DNA of 39,742 bases. It comes from Xenophilus sp. L33 (GTDB taxonomy: Bacteria; Pseudomonadota; Gammaproteobacteria; Burkholderiales; Burkholderiaceae_C). The DNA lies in NCBI RefSeq assembly GCF_009765735.1, contig NZ_LMUW01000089.1, positions 1-39,742 of the forward strand. The letters are read 5' to 3'. A model generated the notes under the pieces. The model ran no database searches, had not been told where the DNA came from, and saw only the letters and a program-made list of their open reading frames with translations. Below, in pieces: positions 1 to 9,097 of the stretch (its first letter is position 1; the number at the start of each line of letters is the position of its first letter). The position numbers and the translations under genes were made by a program.

Positions 1-1
1 C

Positions 2-55
2 GGCGGGGTCGCGCGGCTGGCGGAACTGCTGCGGCAGCCGCGCCGCCGCGGTTGA
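2..55 (+). CDS. Possible 3' end of an upstream gene (partial)
   Basis: An open frame enters from the left edge and reads 17 codons (ending LLRQPRRRG) to a TGA at 53-55. Leu-, Arg- and Glu-rich composition is compatible with a helical protein tail, but 17 codons are too few to assign a family. In GC-rich DNA such a frame can occur by chance, so this is a weak call. The remaining stretch to the groES promoter (56-124) is GC-rich and shows no other feature. Confidence 0.3.
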   Translation, partial: GGVARLAELLRQPRRRG

Positions 56-124
56 GCCGCCCGGCCGGCACCGGCCGCCATCCGGGGCGACCTGCCTCGC
101 CGGCAGGCAAAAACCCGGCGCCGC

Positions 125-153
125 CTTGAAATGTCATAAAACGCCCGTATGAT
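125..153 (+). promoter_or_regulatory. groESL promoter, overlapping sigma-32 and sigma-70 type elements
   Basis: CTTGAAA at 125-131 and CCCGTAT at 144-150, 12 nt apart, fit the heat-shock sigma-32 pattern (CTTGAAA, then CCCCAT-like). The same DNA also reads TTGAAA (126-131), 16 nt, TATGAT (148-153), a good sigma-70 promoter. Transcription would start inside the CIRCE operator that follows immediately. The dual reading is inferred from consensus matching only. Confidence 0.7.
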
Positions 154-179
154 TAGCACTCGTTGAGGTTGAGTGCTAA
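153..179 (+). promoter_or_regulatory. CIRCE operator (HrcA binding site)
   Basis: A perfect inverted repeat, TTAGCACTC (153-161), 9 nt, GAGTGCTAA (171-179), is identical to the CIRCE consensus. CIRCE is bound by the repressor HrcA, whose activity depends on GroEL. The site overlaps the expected start of transcription, and its position in the untranslated leader ahead of groES is the classic one. hrcA itself is not in this window. Confidence 0.95.
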
Positions 180-262
180 CAGCACCCCCGGCCCAGCGAT
201 GCGGCGCCGGCCCCATGCGGGCGCCCGACACAAAACCCGTTCCCATCCAGGAGATGCAAGCA

Positions 263-553
263 ATGAAACTTCGTCCTTTGCACGATCGCGTGATCGTCAA
301 GCGCATTGAAAGCGAAACCAAGACCGCCTCGGGCATCGTGATCCCCGACAACGCCGCCGAAAAGCCCGATCAAGGCGAAGTGCTGGCCGTCGGCCCGGGC
401 AAGAAGAGCGACAAGGGCGAGCTGATCGCGCTGAACATCAAGGTCGGCGACCGTGTCCTGTTCGGCAAGTACAGCGGCCAGACCGTCAAGGTCGATGGCG
501 ACGAACTGCTGGTCATGAAGGAAGACGACCTGTTCGCGGTCGTCGAGAAGTAA
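263..553 (+). CDS. groES: Co-chaperonin GroES (Hsp10)
   Basis: A 96-residue protein starting [14 protein letters not shown], with the mobile-loop region near residues 17-32 ([17 protein letters not shown]) and the usual C-terminal [10 protein letters not shown]. It forms the heptameric lid that closes the GroEL folding chamber in the cytoplasm. The ATG at 263 is chosen over an upstream GTG in the same frame because AGGAG at 249-253 lies 9 nt before it, the length matches GroES proteins, and the upstream extension would start inside the CIRCE operator. It is followed 26 nt later by groEL and shares its transcript. Regulation is by HrcA/CIRCE and probably sigma-32. Confidence 0.98.
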   Translation: MKLRPLHDRVIVKRIESETKTASGIVIPDNAAEKPDQGEVLAVGPGKKSDKGELIALNIKVGDRVLFGKYSGQTVKVDGDELLVMKEDDLFAVVEK

Positions 554-564
554 TCAACATCTGA

Positions 565-2235
<1,671 letters not shown>

Positions 2236-2274
2236 TTCCCCAGCCGGCCGGCTTCACGCCAGGTCCGACCGAAA

Positions 2275-2306
2275 AGCCCCGAAGCGAAAGCCTCGGGGCT
2301 TTTTTT
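2275..2306 (+). terminator. Rho-independent terminator of groESL
   Basis: Stem AGCCCCGA (2275-2282) pairs with TCGGGGCT (2293-2300). An inner GC/GC extension closes a GAAA tetraloop (2286-2289) with one A-C mismatch, and a run of seven T follows (2300-2306). It lies 40 nt after the groEL stop and ends only 37 nt before the next start codon. Confidence 0.93.
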
Positions 2307-2343
2307 GCGTCCAGAATCCGGGGGCCACCGACCGGAGACGACC

Positions 2344-3714
2344 ATGCCCCGTGAAATCCGCCTGAACGCGTTCGACATGAACTGCGTCGGCCACATCCAG
2401 CAAGGCCTGTGGACCCATCCACGCGACCAGTCGACCCGCTACCTCGACATCCACTACTGGACCGACTACGCGCGGCGGCTCGAGGCCGGGCTCTTCGACG
2501 GCATCTTCTTCGCCGACGTGCTCGGCGTCTACGACGTGCTGGGCGGCAATGCCGACGCGGCGATCCGCGGCGCGGTGCAGGTGCCGGTCAACGACCCGAC
2601 CCTGCTGATCCCGGCCATGGCGGCGGTGACCCGCCACCTCGGCTTCGGCGTCACCGCCAACCTGAGCTACGAGACGCCCTACCTCTTCGCGCGCCGCATG
2701 TCGACGCTCGACCACCTGACGGGCGGGCGCGTCGGCTGGAACATCGTGACCGGCTACCTCGACAGCGCGGCGCGCGCGGTCGGCCTCGGCGGCCAGATGG
2801 CGCACGACGACCGCTACGACCTGGCCGACGAATACATGGCGCTCGTCTACCAGCTGTGGGAAGGCAGCTGGGAAGACGGCGCGGTGCTGGCGGACAAGGC
2901 CCGCGCCATCTACGCCGACCCGGCGCGCGTGCACGCGATCCACCACCACGGACCGCAATACAAGGTCGACGCGATGCACCTGTGCGAGCCGTCGCCGCAG
3001 CGCACGCCGGTGCTCTACCAGGCCGGCTCGTCGGCGCGCGGCTCGCGCTTCGCGGCGACGCATGCCGAGTGCGTCTTCGTCAACGGACAGGGCAAGCCCG
3101 GCGTGAAGAAGATCGTCGAGGACATCCGCGCGCAGGCCGTGCAGCGCGGGCGCGCCGCCTCCGACATCCAGGTGTTCCTCGGTGCCACCGTGGTGACCGG
3201 ACGCACCAGGGCGGACGCCGAGGAGAAGTTCGCCGAATACCGCCGCTACGTCAGCTCCGAGGCCGCGCTGGCGCACGCGGCGGCCTCCATGGGCATCGAC
3301 TTCGCCCGCTACGACATCGACGAGCCGATCGAGGCCGGCGGCAGCCAGGCGATCGTGTCCAACGTCGAGGCCATGACGCGCAGCGCCGGCCCGCGCTGGA
3401 CCCGGCGCAAGCTGCTCGAGCAGATGGTGCTCGGCAGCCGGCAGCCGCCGTTGGTGGGCTCGGCCGAGGAGGTCGCCGATGCGCTGGTGGCCTGGACCGA
3501 GGAAGCCGACGTCGACGGCTTCAACCTCTCGCGCACCGTGGTGCCCGAATGCTTCGACGACTTCATCGCGCTGGTGGTGCCGCTGCTGCAGGAGCGCGGC
3601 GTCTACAAGACGCGCTACGCCGAAGGCACGCTGCGCGGCAAGCTCTTCGGCCGCGACCGGCTACCGGCCAGCCATCCGGCGAACGGTTGGCGGCGGACCG
3701 CCACGATGGCCTGA
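2344..3714 (+). CDS. LLM-class flavin-dependent monooxygenase (NtaA/SnaA/DszA type)
   Basis: A 456-residue protein of the bacterial luciferase-like fold, in the subgroup that includes nitrilotriacetate monooxygenase A and dibenzothiophene-sulfone monooxygenase DszA. Visible family features are MPREIRLNAFDMN at the N-terminus, GGRVGWNIVTGYLDSAARA near residues 131-149, DRYDLADEYMALVYQLWEGSW, and the C-terminal GFNLSRTVVPECFDDFIALVVPLLQERG. Such enzymes use FMNH2 supplied by a separate reductase to oxygenate C-N or C-S substrates in the cytoplasm. No reductase gene is adjacent. The ATG at 2344 has GGAG 6 nt upstream and begins the conserved part, so in-frame codons upstream, inside the terminator, are rejected. 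An MFS transporter follows 16 nt later. The substrate cannot be read from the sequence. Confidence 0.87.
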   Translation: MPREIRLNAFDMNCVGHIQQGLWTHPRDQSTRYLDIHYWTDYARRLEAGLFDGIFFADVLGVYDVLGGNADAAIRGAVQVPVNDPTLLIPAMAAVTRHLGFGVTANLSYETPYLFARRMSTLDHLTGGRVGWNIVTGYLDSAARAVGLGGQMAHDDRYDLADEYMALVYQLWEGSWEDGAVLADKARAIYADPARVHAIHHHGPQYKVDAMHLCEPSPQRTPVLYQAGSSARGSRFAATHAECVFVNGQGKPGVKKIVEDIRAQAVQRGRAASDIQVFLGATVVTGRTRADAEEKFAEYRRYVSSEAALAHAAASMGIDFARYDIDEPIEAGGSQAIVSNVEAMTRSAGPRWTRRKLLEQMVLGSRQPPLVGSAEEVADALVAWTEEADVDGFNLSRTVVPECFDDFIALVVPLLQERGVYKTRYAEGTLRGKLFGRDRLPASHPANGWRRTATMA

Positions 3715-3730
3715 GCCGCATCGACCTCCG

Positions 3731-4957
3731 ATGGCCGACGCCGCGCCCGACCCCTATCGCACCAAGCTTCGCTCGCTGGCCATCCTGCTGCTGTGCGAGG
3801 TCGGGGCGATGACGGTCTGGTTCTCGTCGGCCTCGGTGGTGGCCACGGTCAAGCAGAGCCAGGCGGTGTCCGAGCAGGCGGCGGCCTTGCTGACCAGTTC
3901 GCTGCAGGCCGGCTTCGTCGCCGGCACCGTGCTAAGCGCGCTGCTGTCGCTGGCCGACCGCTTCGACCCGCGCCGCCTCTTCATGGGCTCGGCGCTGGTC
4001 GCGGCCGCCGCGACGGCCTGGCTGGTGGCGCTCCCGCCGACCGGGCCGCTGGTCTATGCACTGCGCTTCCTCACCGGCATGTGCATGGCCGGCGTCTACC
4101 CGGTCGGGATGAGGCTGGCGGCCACCTGGGCGCGTGGCGACCTCGGCCTGCTGATCGGGCTGCTGGTGGCGGCGCTGACGCTGGGGTCGGCCAGCCCGCA
4201 CCTGCTGGCGGCCGCCGGCGGCGTCGACTGGCGCCGGGTCTATGGCGTCGCCGCGGCCTGCGCCGCGCTGTCGGGCCTCGGCGTGCTGGCCTGCGACATC
4301 GGGCCGAACATCCGGCGCGCCGCGCGCCTGGACCTGTCGAAGTTCACCCAGGCCTGGCGCGACCCCGCGGTGCGGCTGGCCAACCTCGGCTACCTCGGCC
4401 ACATGTGGGAGCTGTACGCGATGTGGGCCTGGCTCGCGGTCTTCCTGCAGGCCAGCTTCGCCCGCAGCGGCATGGCCGACGCCGGCCACCGCGCCAGCCT
4501 CTGGACCTTCGCCACCGTGGCCGCCGGCGTGCTCGGCGCCTGGGGCGGCGGCGCGCTGGCCGATCGCATCGGCCGCACCGCGGTCACCATCGCCGTCATG
4601 GCCACCAGCGCCGCCTGCGCGCTGGTCATGGGCTGGCTGCTCGGCGCCGCGCCGTGGGTGGTGATCGCGGTGGCGCTGGTCTGGGGCGTGAGCGTGATCG
4701 CCGACTCGGCCCAGTTCTCGGCCAGCATCGCGGAGCTGGCCGATCCGACCTCGGTCGGAACCCTGCTGACGGTGCAGACCTGCGCGGGCTTCCTGCTGAC
4801 GCTGGTCAGCATCCACCTGGTGCCGGACGTGGTGGACTGGATCGGCTGGCCCGGCGCCTTCGGCATGCTGGCCGTCGGGCCGCTGCTGGGTTGCGTGGCG
4901 ATGGCGCGGTTGCGAAGGCTGCCGCAGGCGCTGCGGCTCGCGGGTGGGCGGCGTTAG
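3731..4957 (+). CDS. MFS transporter
   Basis: A 408-residue polytopic inner-membrane protein with roughly 12 hydrophobic segments, a loop containing DRFDPRR between TM2 and TM3, a Gly-rich TM4-TM5 region (LRFLTGMCMAGVYPVGM) and GGALADRIGR after TM8, all typical of the major facilitator superfamily. The ATG at 3731 is chosen because it starts just before the first membrane segment and follows the monooxygenase stop by 16 nt; a longer in-frame extension would overlap the monooxygenase. The pairing suggests it imports the monooxygenase substrate or exports the product, but the substrate is unknown. Confidence 0.83.
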   Translation: MADAAPDPYRTKLRSLAILLLCEVGAMTVWFSSASVVATVKQSQAVSEQAAALLTSSLQAGFVAGTVLSALLSLADRFDPRRLFMGSALVAAAATAWLVALPPTGPLVYALRFLTGMCMAGVYPVGMRLAATWARGDLGLLIGLLVAALTLGSASPHLLAAAGGVDWRRVYGVAAACAALSGLGVLACDIGPNIRRAARLDLSKFTQAWRDPAVRLANLGYLGHMWELYAMWAWLAVFLQASFARSGMADAGHRASLWTFATVAAGVLGAWGGGALADRIGRTAVTIAVMATSAACALVMGWLLGAAPWVVIAVALVWGVSVIADSAQFSASIAELADPTSVGTLLTVQTCAGFLLTLVSIHLVPDVVDWIGWPGAFGMLAVGPLLGCVAMARLRRLPQALRLAGGRR

Positions 4958-4966
4958 GCTCTCGCG

Positions 4967-6427
4967 TCAAGTCAACCGGAACGAGAACACCGCGCCCTTC
5001 TCGGGCGTCGGCAGCAGCCGGATGTCGCTGCCGTGCAGCTGCAGGATGCGCTGCACGATCACCAGCCCCAGACCGCCGCTGCGCCCACCGGCCGAGGAGA
5101 ACATCGGCCGGGTGAACAGTGCCGGGCGCAGTTCGTTCGGGATGCCGGGGCCGGTGTCGCTGATCTCGACCCGCACGCCTTCCTTGTCGGGGCGCAGCTG
5201 CACCACGATCTCGCCGCCGGCCGGCGTATGGCGGATCGCGTTGTCGAGCAGGTTGGTCAGCACCCGCTCGATGAGGCCGAGGTCGGCGTTCACGCCCGGC
5301 AGCCCCTGCGCGATGTCGGCGACGAGTCGCTGCTGGCGCGCCTCGGCCGCCAGCTCGAACTTCTGGAACACGTCCTGCACCAGGTCGGCCAGCGCGAAGT
5401 TCTCCTTCTCGGGCTTGACCACGCCGTATTCCAGGCGCGCCAGCTCGAACAGCTCCTGCGACAGCCGCGTGACCTTGCGGCTCTGCGCCAGCGCGATCTC
5501 CAGGTAGCGGCGGCGCTCGGCGAGGTCGAGGGTGTCGGCCTTCATCAGCAGGGTCTCGAGGTAGCCGTGCAGCGAGGTCAGCGGCGTGCGCAGGTCGTGC
5601 GAGATGTTGGCGAACAGCTCGCGCCGCTGCTGGTCCTGGCGGGTCAGCTCGCGCCATTGTTCGCCGATGCGCTGGGTCATCTGGGCGAAGGCCTGGGCCA
5701 GCATGGCGATCTCGTCGTGGCCCTGGCCGGCGCGCTCCAACGCCGGCACGGCGCCGGGCAATTCGGGCAAGGCGTCGATCCGGTCGACGTCGAACTGCCG
5801 CACCGCGCCGGTCAGCTCGCGCAACGGCCGGGTGACGAAGCGCAGCGCCACCAGCCCGGCGACCAGCCCGAGCAGCGCGACCAGCGCCATCGACCATAGC
5901 GTGGTGCGCAGCACGTTGCTGGCGGCGAAGTCGGCCAGCGCGGCCTCGCGGTCCTCGCCCGACAGCACCACGTAGACGTAGCCGACGTCGCGGCCGTCGA
6001 TGCGCAGCGGCGCGGCGCTGAACACCTTGCGGGCGCCGAGGTCGCGCGGATCGTCGCCGACGATCGGCAGCGGCGCACCGTCGAGCAGGCGATGCACCGG
6101 CGCGAGGTCGACCCGGTCGCGCTTCAGGTGACCGGGCGGCGCGGCCTGGGCCTGGATGCGGCCGTCGCGGTCGAGCAGGTAGACCTCGACGCTCGGGTTG
6201 ACGTCCATCAGCTTGCCGAAGAGGTCGTGCACCGCGGCCGGGTTCAGGCCGTCGCGCTCCATCAGGGTCTGGTTCTCGGCGATGTGCGCGGCCAGCCCGC
6301 TGGAGAGGCGCTGCGTCACCTCCTGCTCGTAGCGGCCGTTGGCCTGCATCTGCAGCCAGATCGAGGCGCCGCTGCAGGCCAGCAGCAGCACCGCGAAGAC
6401 GATCGGGATGCGTGTCGAAAGCTTCAT
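4967..6427 (-). CDS. Sensor histidine kinase of an envelope-stress type two-component system
   Basis: A 486-residue kinase: TM1 at about residues 7-27, a periplasmic sensor of about 150 residues, TM2 at about 178-197, HAMP, a HisKA domain with the phospho-accepting H277 in SHDLRTPLTS, and a HATPase_c domain with the N box (LLDNAIRHTP) and G boxes (DTGPGIP, GGLGLVI). It should autophosphorylate and pass phosphate to the regulator encoded just upstream, whose stop overlaps this start by 4 nt (6424-6427). The periplasmic sensor has no cysteine and only one methionine (M74), so the signal may not be direct thiol oxidation. The pair is divergent from the cytochrome b/molybdoenzyme/MsrA cluster, which it probably controls. 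Confidence 0.92.
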   Translation of the reverse strand: MKLSTRIPIVFAVLLLACSGASIWLQMQANGRYEQEVTQRLSSGLAAHIAENQTLMERDGLNPAAVHDLFGKLMDVNPSVEVYLLDRDGRIQAQAAPPGHLKRDRVDLAPVHRLLDGAPLPIVGDDPRDLGARKVFSAAPLRIDGRDVGYVYVVLSGEDREAALADFAASNVLRTTLWSMALVALLGLVAGLVALRFVTRPLRELTGAVRQFDVDRIDALPELPGAVPALERAGQGHDEIAMLAQAFAQMTQRIGEQWRELTRQDQQRRELFANISHDLRTPLTSLHGYLETLLMKADTLDLAERRRYLEIALAQSRKVTRLSQELFELARLEYGVVKPEKENFALADLVQDVFQKFELAAEARQQRLVADIAQGLPGVNADLGLIERVLTNLLDNAIRHTPAGGEIVVQLRPDKEGVRVEISDTGPGIPNELRPALFTRPMFSSAGGRSGGLGLVIVQRILQLHGSDIRLLPTPEKGAVFSFRLT

Positions 6428-7137
6428 GCCGCCTCCGGCCCCGCCAGCTTGTAGCCGCGGCCCCAGACGGTGAGGATGCAGCTCGGCTGCGCCGGGTCGA
6501 CCTCGATCTTGGTGCGCAGGCGGTTGATGTGGGTGTTGACCGTGTGCTCGTAGCCGTCGTGCTGGTAGCCCCAGACCTGGTTGAGCAGGTCCAGGCGCGA
6601 GAACACGCGGCCCGGATGGCGCGCGAAGAAATGCAGCAGGTCGAATTCGCGCGGCGTCAGCTCGACGGGCTTGCCGTCGACCTGCACCTCGCGGGCCACC
6701 GGATCGATGCCGATGCGGCCGACGTCGATGCGCCCGGCCTCCATGCGCGCATTGCGCGCCAGCGCGTCGGTGCGTCGCAGCAGCGCCCGCACGCGGGCCA
6801 CCAGTTCGAGCACCGAGAAGGGCTTGGCGAGATAGTCGTCGGCGCCCAGCTCCAGGCCGAGGATGCGGTGCACCTCGCTGGAGCGCGCGCTGGTGATGAT
6901 GATCGGCGTGTAGCGGGTCATGGCCCGGGCGCGGCGGCAGATCTCCAGGCCGTCGACGCCGGGCAGCATCAGGTCGAGGATGAGCGCGTCCCAGCTGCCG
7001 CGCTCCAGCTCGCGCACGCCGGCGTCGCCGTCGGCCGCATGGGTGACCGCGAAGCCCTCGTCCTGCAGGTGCATGCGCATCAGCTCTGCGATGTGGGCAT
7101 CGTCCTCGACGATCAGAACGCGTTTGACGGGATCCAT
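6424..7137 (-). CDS. OmpR/PhoB-family response regulator
   Basis: A 237-residue regulator with a receiver domain (residues about 5-118) that keeps the acidic pair D12-D13, phospho-acceptor D55 (LILDLMLPG) and the KPF lysine, followed by a winged-helix DNA-binding domain (ELTPREFDLLHFFARHPGRV to the C-terminus). The ATG at 7137 is preferred over one at 7227 because VKRVLIVEDD is the normal receiver start and the longer form would reach across the divergent promoter. It is co-transcribed with the kinase, sharing a 4-nt overlap. The target is probably the inverted repeat at 7174-7200 in the shared intergenic region. Confidence 0.93.
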   Translation of the reverse strand: MDPVKRVLIVEDDAHIAELMRMHLQDEGFAVTHAADGDAGVRELERGSWDALILDLMLPGVDGLEICRRARAMTRYTPIIITSARSSEVHRILGLELGADDYLAKPFSVLELVARVRALLRRTDALARNARMEAGRIDVGRIGIDPVAREVQVDGKPVELTPREFDLLHFFARHPGRVFSRLDLLNQVWGYQHDGYEHTVNTHINRLRTKIEVDPAQPSCILTVWGRGYKLAGPEAA

Positions 7138-7173
7138 GGCGGTCGATTGTGCGGCGTTATGGCGCCGCCGTTT

Positions 7174-7200
7174 ATCACGATTAATTGAACTCTTCGTGAT
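7174..7200. promoter_or_regulatory. Inverted repeat in divergent promoter region, candidate response-regulator operator
   Basis: ATCACGA (7174-7180) and TCGTGAT (7194-7200) form a perfect 7-bp inverted repeat with 13 nt between arms. It is centred in the 98-nt region between the response regulator (start 7137, minus) and the cytochrome b gene (start 7236, plus), where GC content also dips. OmpR-family regulators more often bind direct repeats, so another regulator is possible. No convincing -35/-10 pair was identified on either strand. Confidence 0.5.
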
Positions 7201-7235
7201 GATTCGGCCATCGGGCGCGGCCAACAATCCGCTCC

Positions 7236-7862
7236 ATGGCCTCCGACCTTCGTCCCTCCAAGAGCGAACCGATCCACCCGTTGTGGATGCGGATCACGCA
7301 CTGGCTCAACGCCCTGGCGGTGCTGGTGCTGGTGACCAGCGGCTGGCGCATCTACGACGCCTCGCCGCTCTTCGGCTTCGAGATCCCGACCGCGCTCACG
7401 CTCGGCGGCTGGCTCGGCGGCGCGCTGCAATGGCATTTCGCGGCGATGTGGCTGCTGGTTTTCAACGGCCTGGTCTACCTCGGCATGAACCTCGGCAGCG
7501 GCCGCCTGCAGGCCAAGTTCTTCCCGCTGTCGCCGCGCGGCATCTGGAACGACGCGATGGCGGCGCTGCGCGGCCACCTGTCGCACGCCGACCCGCGGCG
7601 CTACAACCAGGTGCAGCGGCTGGCCTATCTCTTCGTGATGCTCGACCTGGTGGCGATCGTGCTGTCGGGCCTGGTGCTGTGGAAGTCGGTGCAGCTCGCA
7701 CCCTTGCGCGACCTGCTGGGCGGCTACGAAACCGCCCGCCGCATCCACTTCTTCGCGATGAGCGCGCTGGTGGCCTTCGTCGCGCTGCACCTGGTGATGG
7801 TGGCGCTGGTGCCGCGCACGCTCCTGTCGATGCTGAGCCGCCGCGCCGGGGAGGCCGCATGA
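7236..7862 (+). CDS. Membrane cytochrome b (b561-like) partner of the molybdoenzyme
   Basis: A 208-residue protein with four likely membrane helices and histidines well placed to ligate two b haems: H22 (RITHWLNA), H67 (LQWHFAAMW), H171 (RRIHFFAM) and H185 (VALHLVMV). It resembles the cytochrome b561/Ni-hydrogenase b-subunit fold and not the ferric-reductase-like MsrQ (YedZ) fold. By inference it takes electrons from the quinol pool and passes them to the periplasmic molybdoenzyme, whose start codon overlaps this stop (ATGA, 7859-7862). That coupling argues for a two-subunit enzyme. No strong ribosome site is visible at the ATG. Confidence 0.86.
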   Translation: MASDLRPSKSEPIHPLWMRITHWLNALAVLVLVTSGWRIYDASPLFGFEIPTALTLGGWLGGALQWHFAAMWLLVFNGLVYLGMNLGSGRLQAKFFPLSPRGIWNDAMAALRGHLSHADPRRYNQVQRLAYLFVMLDLVAIVLSGLVLWKSVQLAPLRDLLGGYETARRIHFFAMSALVAFVALHLVMVALVPRTLLSMLSRRAGEAA

Positions 7863-8650
7863 AACTCTTTCAACGCCGCGCCCTGCCGACGGTCGACGCC
7901 GAGGCGGTGCTCGCCGACGCCCGCAAGCTGATCGGCCGGCAGGTCGAGCAACCGGCCCGCCGCGCCTTCCTGCAGCGCACGCTGACCCTGGGCGGCCTGT
8001 CGCTGCTCACCGGCTGCAGCATCAGCGACGACCCGTCGGTCGACGCCGCGCTGACCCGCATCTCGCGGCTGAACGACACCGCGCAGGGCTGGCTCTTCAA
8101 CCCGAAGCAGCTGGCGCCGACCTACCCGGAGTCGATGATCACGCGGCCCTTCCCCTTCAACGCCTACTACGGCGAGGAAGACGTGCGCGAGGTCGACGAG
8201 GCCAGCTACAAGCTGGAGGTCACCGGCATGGTCGCCGACAAGCGCCGCTGGACCCTGCCCGAGCTGCGCGCGATGGCGCAGACCGACCAGGTCACCCGCC
8301 ACATCTGCGTCGAAGGCTGGAGCGCGATCGGCAAGTGGGGCGGCGTGCCTTTCGCCGACTTCCTGCGCCGCGTCGGCGCCGACACCACGGCCAAGTACGT
8401 CGGCTTCAAGTGCGCCGACGACTACTACACCAGCATCGACATGCCGACCGCGCTGCATCCGCAGACGCTGCTGGCGCTGACCTACGACGGCCAGCCGCTG
8501 CCGCCCAAGTACGGCTTCCCGATGAAGCTGCGCATGCCCACCAAGCTGGGCTACAAGAATCCGAAGCACATCCTGGCGATCTTCGTCAGCAACACCTATT
8601 CGGGCGGCTACTGGGAAGACCAGGGCTACAACTGGTTCGGCGGCAGTTGA
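7859..8650 (+). CDS. SUOX-fold molybdopterin oxidoreductase (MsrP/YedY-like), exported
   Basis: A 263-residue oxidoreductase of the sulfite-oxidase fold. Cys150 in HICVEGWSAIGKW matches the molybdenum-ligating cysteine of the YedY/MsrP group. The C-terminal half keeps YVGFKCADDYYTSID and YGFPMKLRMPTKLGYK, which shape the cofactor pocket. Export is by Tat: R34-R35 in ARRAFLQR precede a hydrophobic stretch, and LTGC at 50-53 looks like a lipobox, so the mature protein may be a membrane-anchored lipoprotein. About 33 residues precede the twin arginine, unusually long. MsrP reduces methionine sulfoxide in periplasmic proteins; a similar role here is inferred from the neighbours (Met-rich protein, MsrA). 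A sulfite- or other S-oxide-active enzyme is an alternative. Confidence 0.84.
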   Translation: MKLFQRRALPTVDAEAVLADARKLIGRQVEQPARRAFLQRTLTLGGLSLLTGCSISDDPSVDAALTRISRLNDTAQGWLFNPKQLAPTYPESMITRPFPFNAYYGEEDVREVDEASYKLEVTGMVADKRRWTLPELRAMAQTDQVTRHICVEGWSAIGKWGGVPFADFLRRVGADTTAKYVGFKCADDYYTSIDMPTALHPQTLLALTYDGQPLPPKYGFPMKLRMPTKLGYKNPKHILAIFVSNTYSGGYWEDQGYNWFGGS

Positions 8651-8733
8651 GTCGATCCGCGACTCGACGCCTCGAAAAAAGCGGGCCGCACTTGAACGCG
8701 GGCCATCGACACCTCAACTCACAGGACACTTCC

Positions 8734-9003
8734 ATGAACAAGCTCAGCACCACCCTCCTCGCCGGCCTCCTGGCCATCGGCTCGGTCTCGGCCTTCGCCG
8801 CCGACGACATGTCCAAGGACGCGATGTCCAAGGACTCGATGAGCAAGGACGGCGCCATGGCCAAGGACGGCATGAAGAAGGACAGCATGGCCAAGGACTC
8901 GATGTCCAAGGATGCGATGAAGAAGGATTCGATGTCCAAGGGCACCATGGCCAAGGACGGCATGGCGAAGGACGGGATGGCCAAGGACGCCATGCAGAAG
9001 TAA
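8734..9003 (+). CDS. Exported methionine-rich pentapeptide MXKDX repeat protein
   Basis: An 89-residue protein with a Sec signal peptide (residues 1-22, cleavage after AFA) and a mature part made almost entirely of KDxM-type pentads, the MXKDX repeat family. The 67 mature residues hold about 13 methionines, many lysines and no cysteine, so it is probably unstructured or a regular amphipathic helix. AGGA lies 7 nt before the ATG at 8734. A comparable methionine-rich periplasmic protein (MrpX) works with a YedY-type enzyme to scavenge hypochlorite in Azospira suillum, and the position here between a YedY-like enzyme and MsrA suggests the same. Copper binding through methionines is an alternative. 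The DNA is a tandem of imperfect 15-nt units and could change copy number. Confidence 0.86.
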   Translation: MNKLSTTLLAGLLAIGSVSAFAADDMSKDAMSKDSMSKDGAMAKDGMKKDSMAKDSMSKDAMKKDSMSKGTMAKDGMAKDGMAKDAMQK

Positions 9004-9010
9004 CGATGAA

Positions 9011-9048
9011 GACCCGGGATCGTGCGCTGCAGTACGATGATCCGGGTC
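9011..9048 (+). other. Hairpin between the MXKDX gene and msrA
   Basis: GACCCGGGATC (9011-9021) pairs with GATCCGGGTC (9039-9048) with one bulged base, around a 17-nt loop. It begins 8 nt after the stop of the Met-rich gene and has no T run, so it is not a standard terminator. It could protect the 3' end of a short, abundant mRNA or reduce read-through into msrA. Confidence 0.4.
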
Positions 9049-9097
9049 ACAGCGAACCAGCCGTTGCTGGAACAGGCAAGCCAGGAGTACCTCCGAC

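Noticed and set aside
8649..8665. GAGTCG-N5-CGACTC hairpin at the molybdoenzyme stop as a terminator
   Set aside because: Only 6 bp and no T run on the plus strand.
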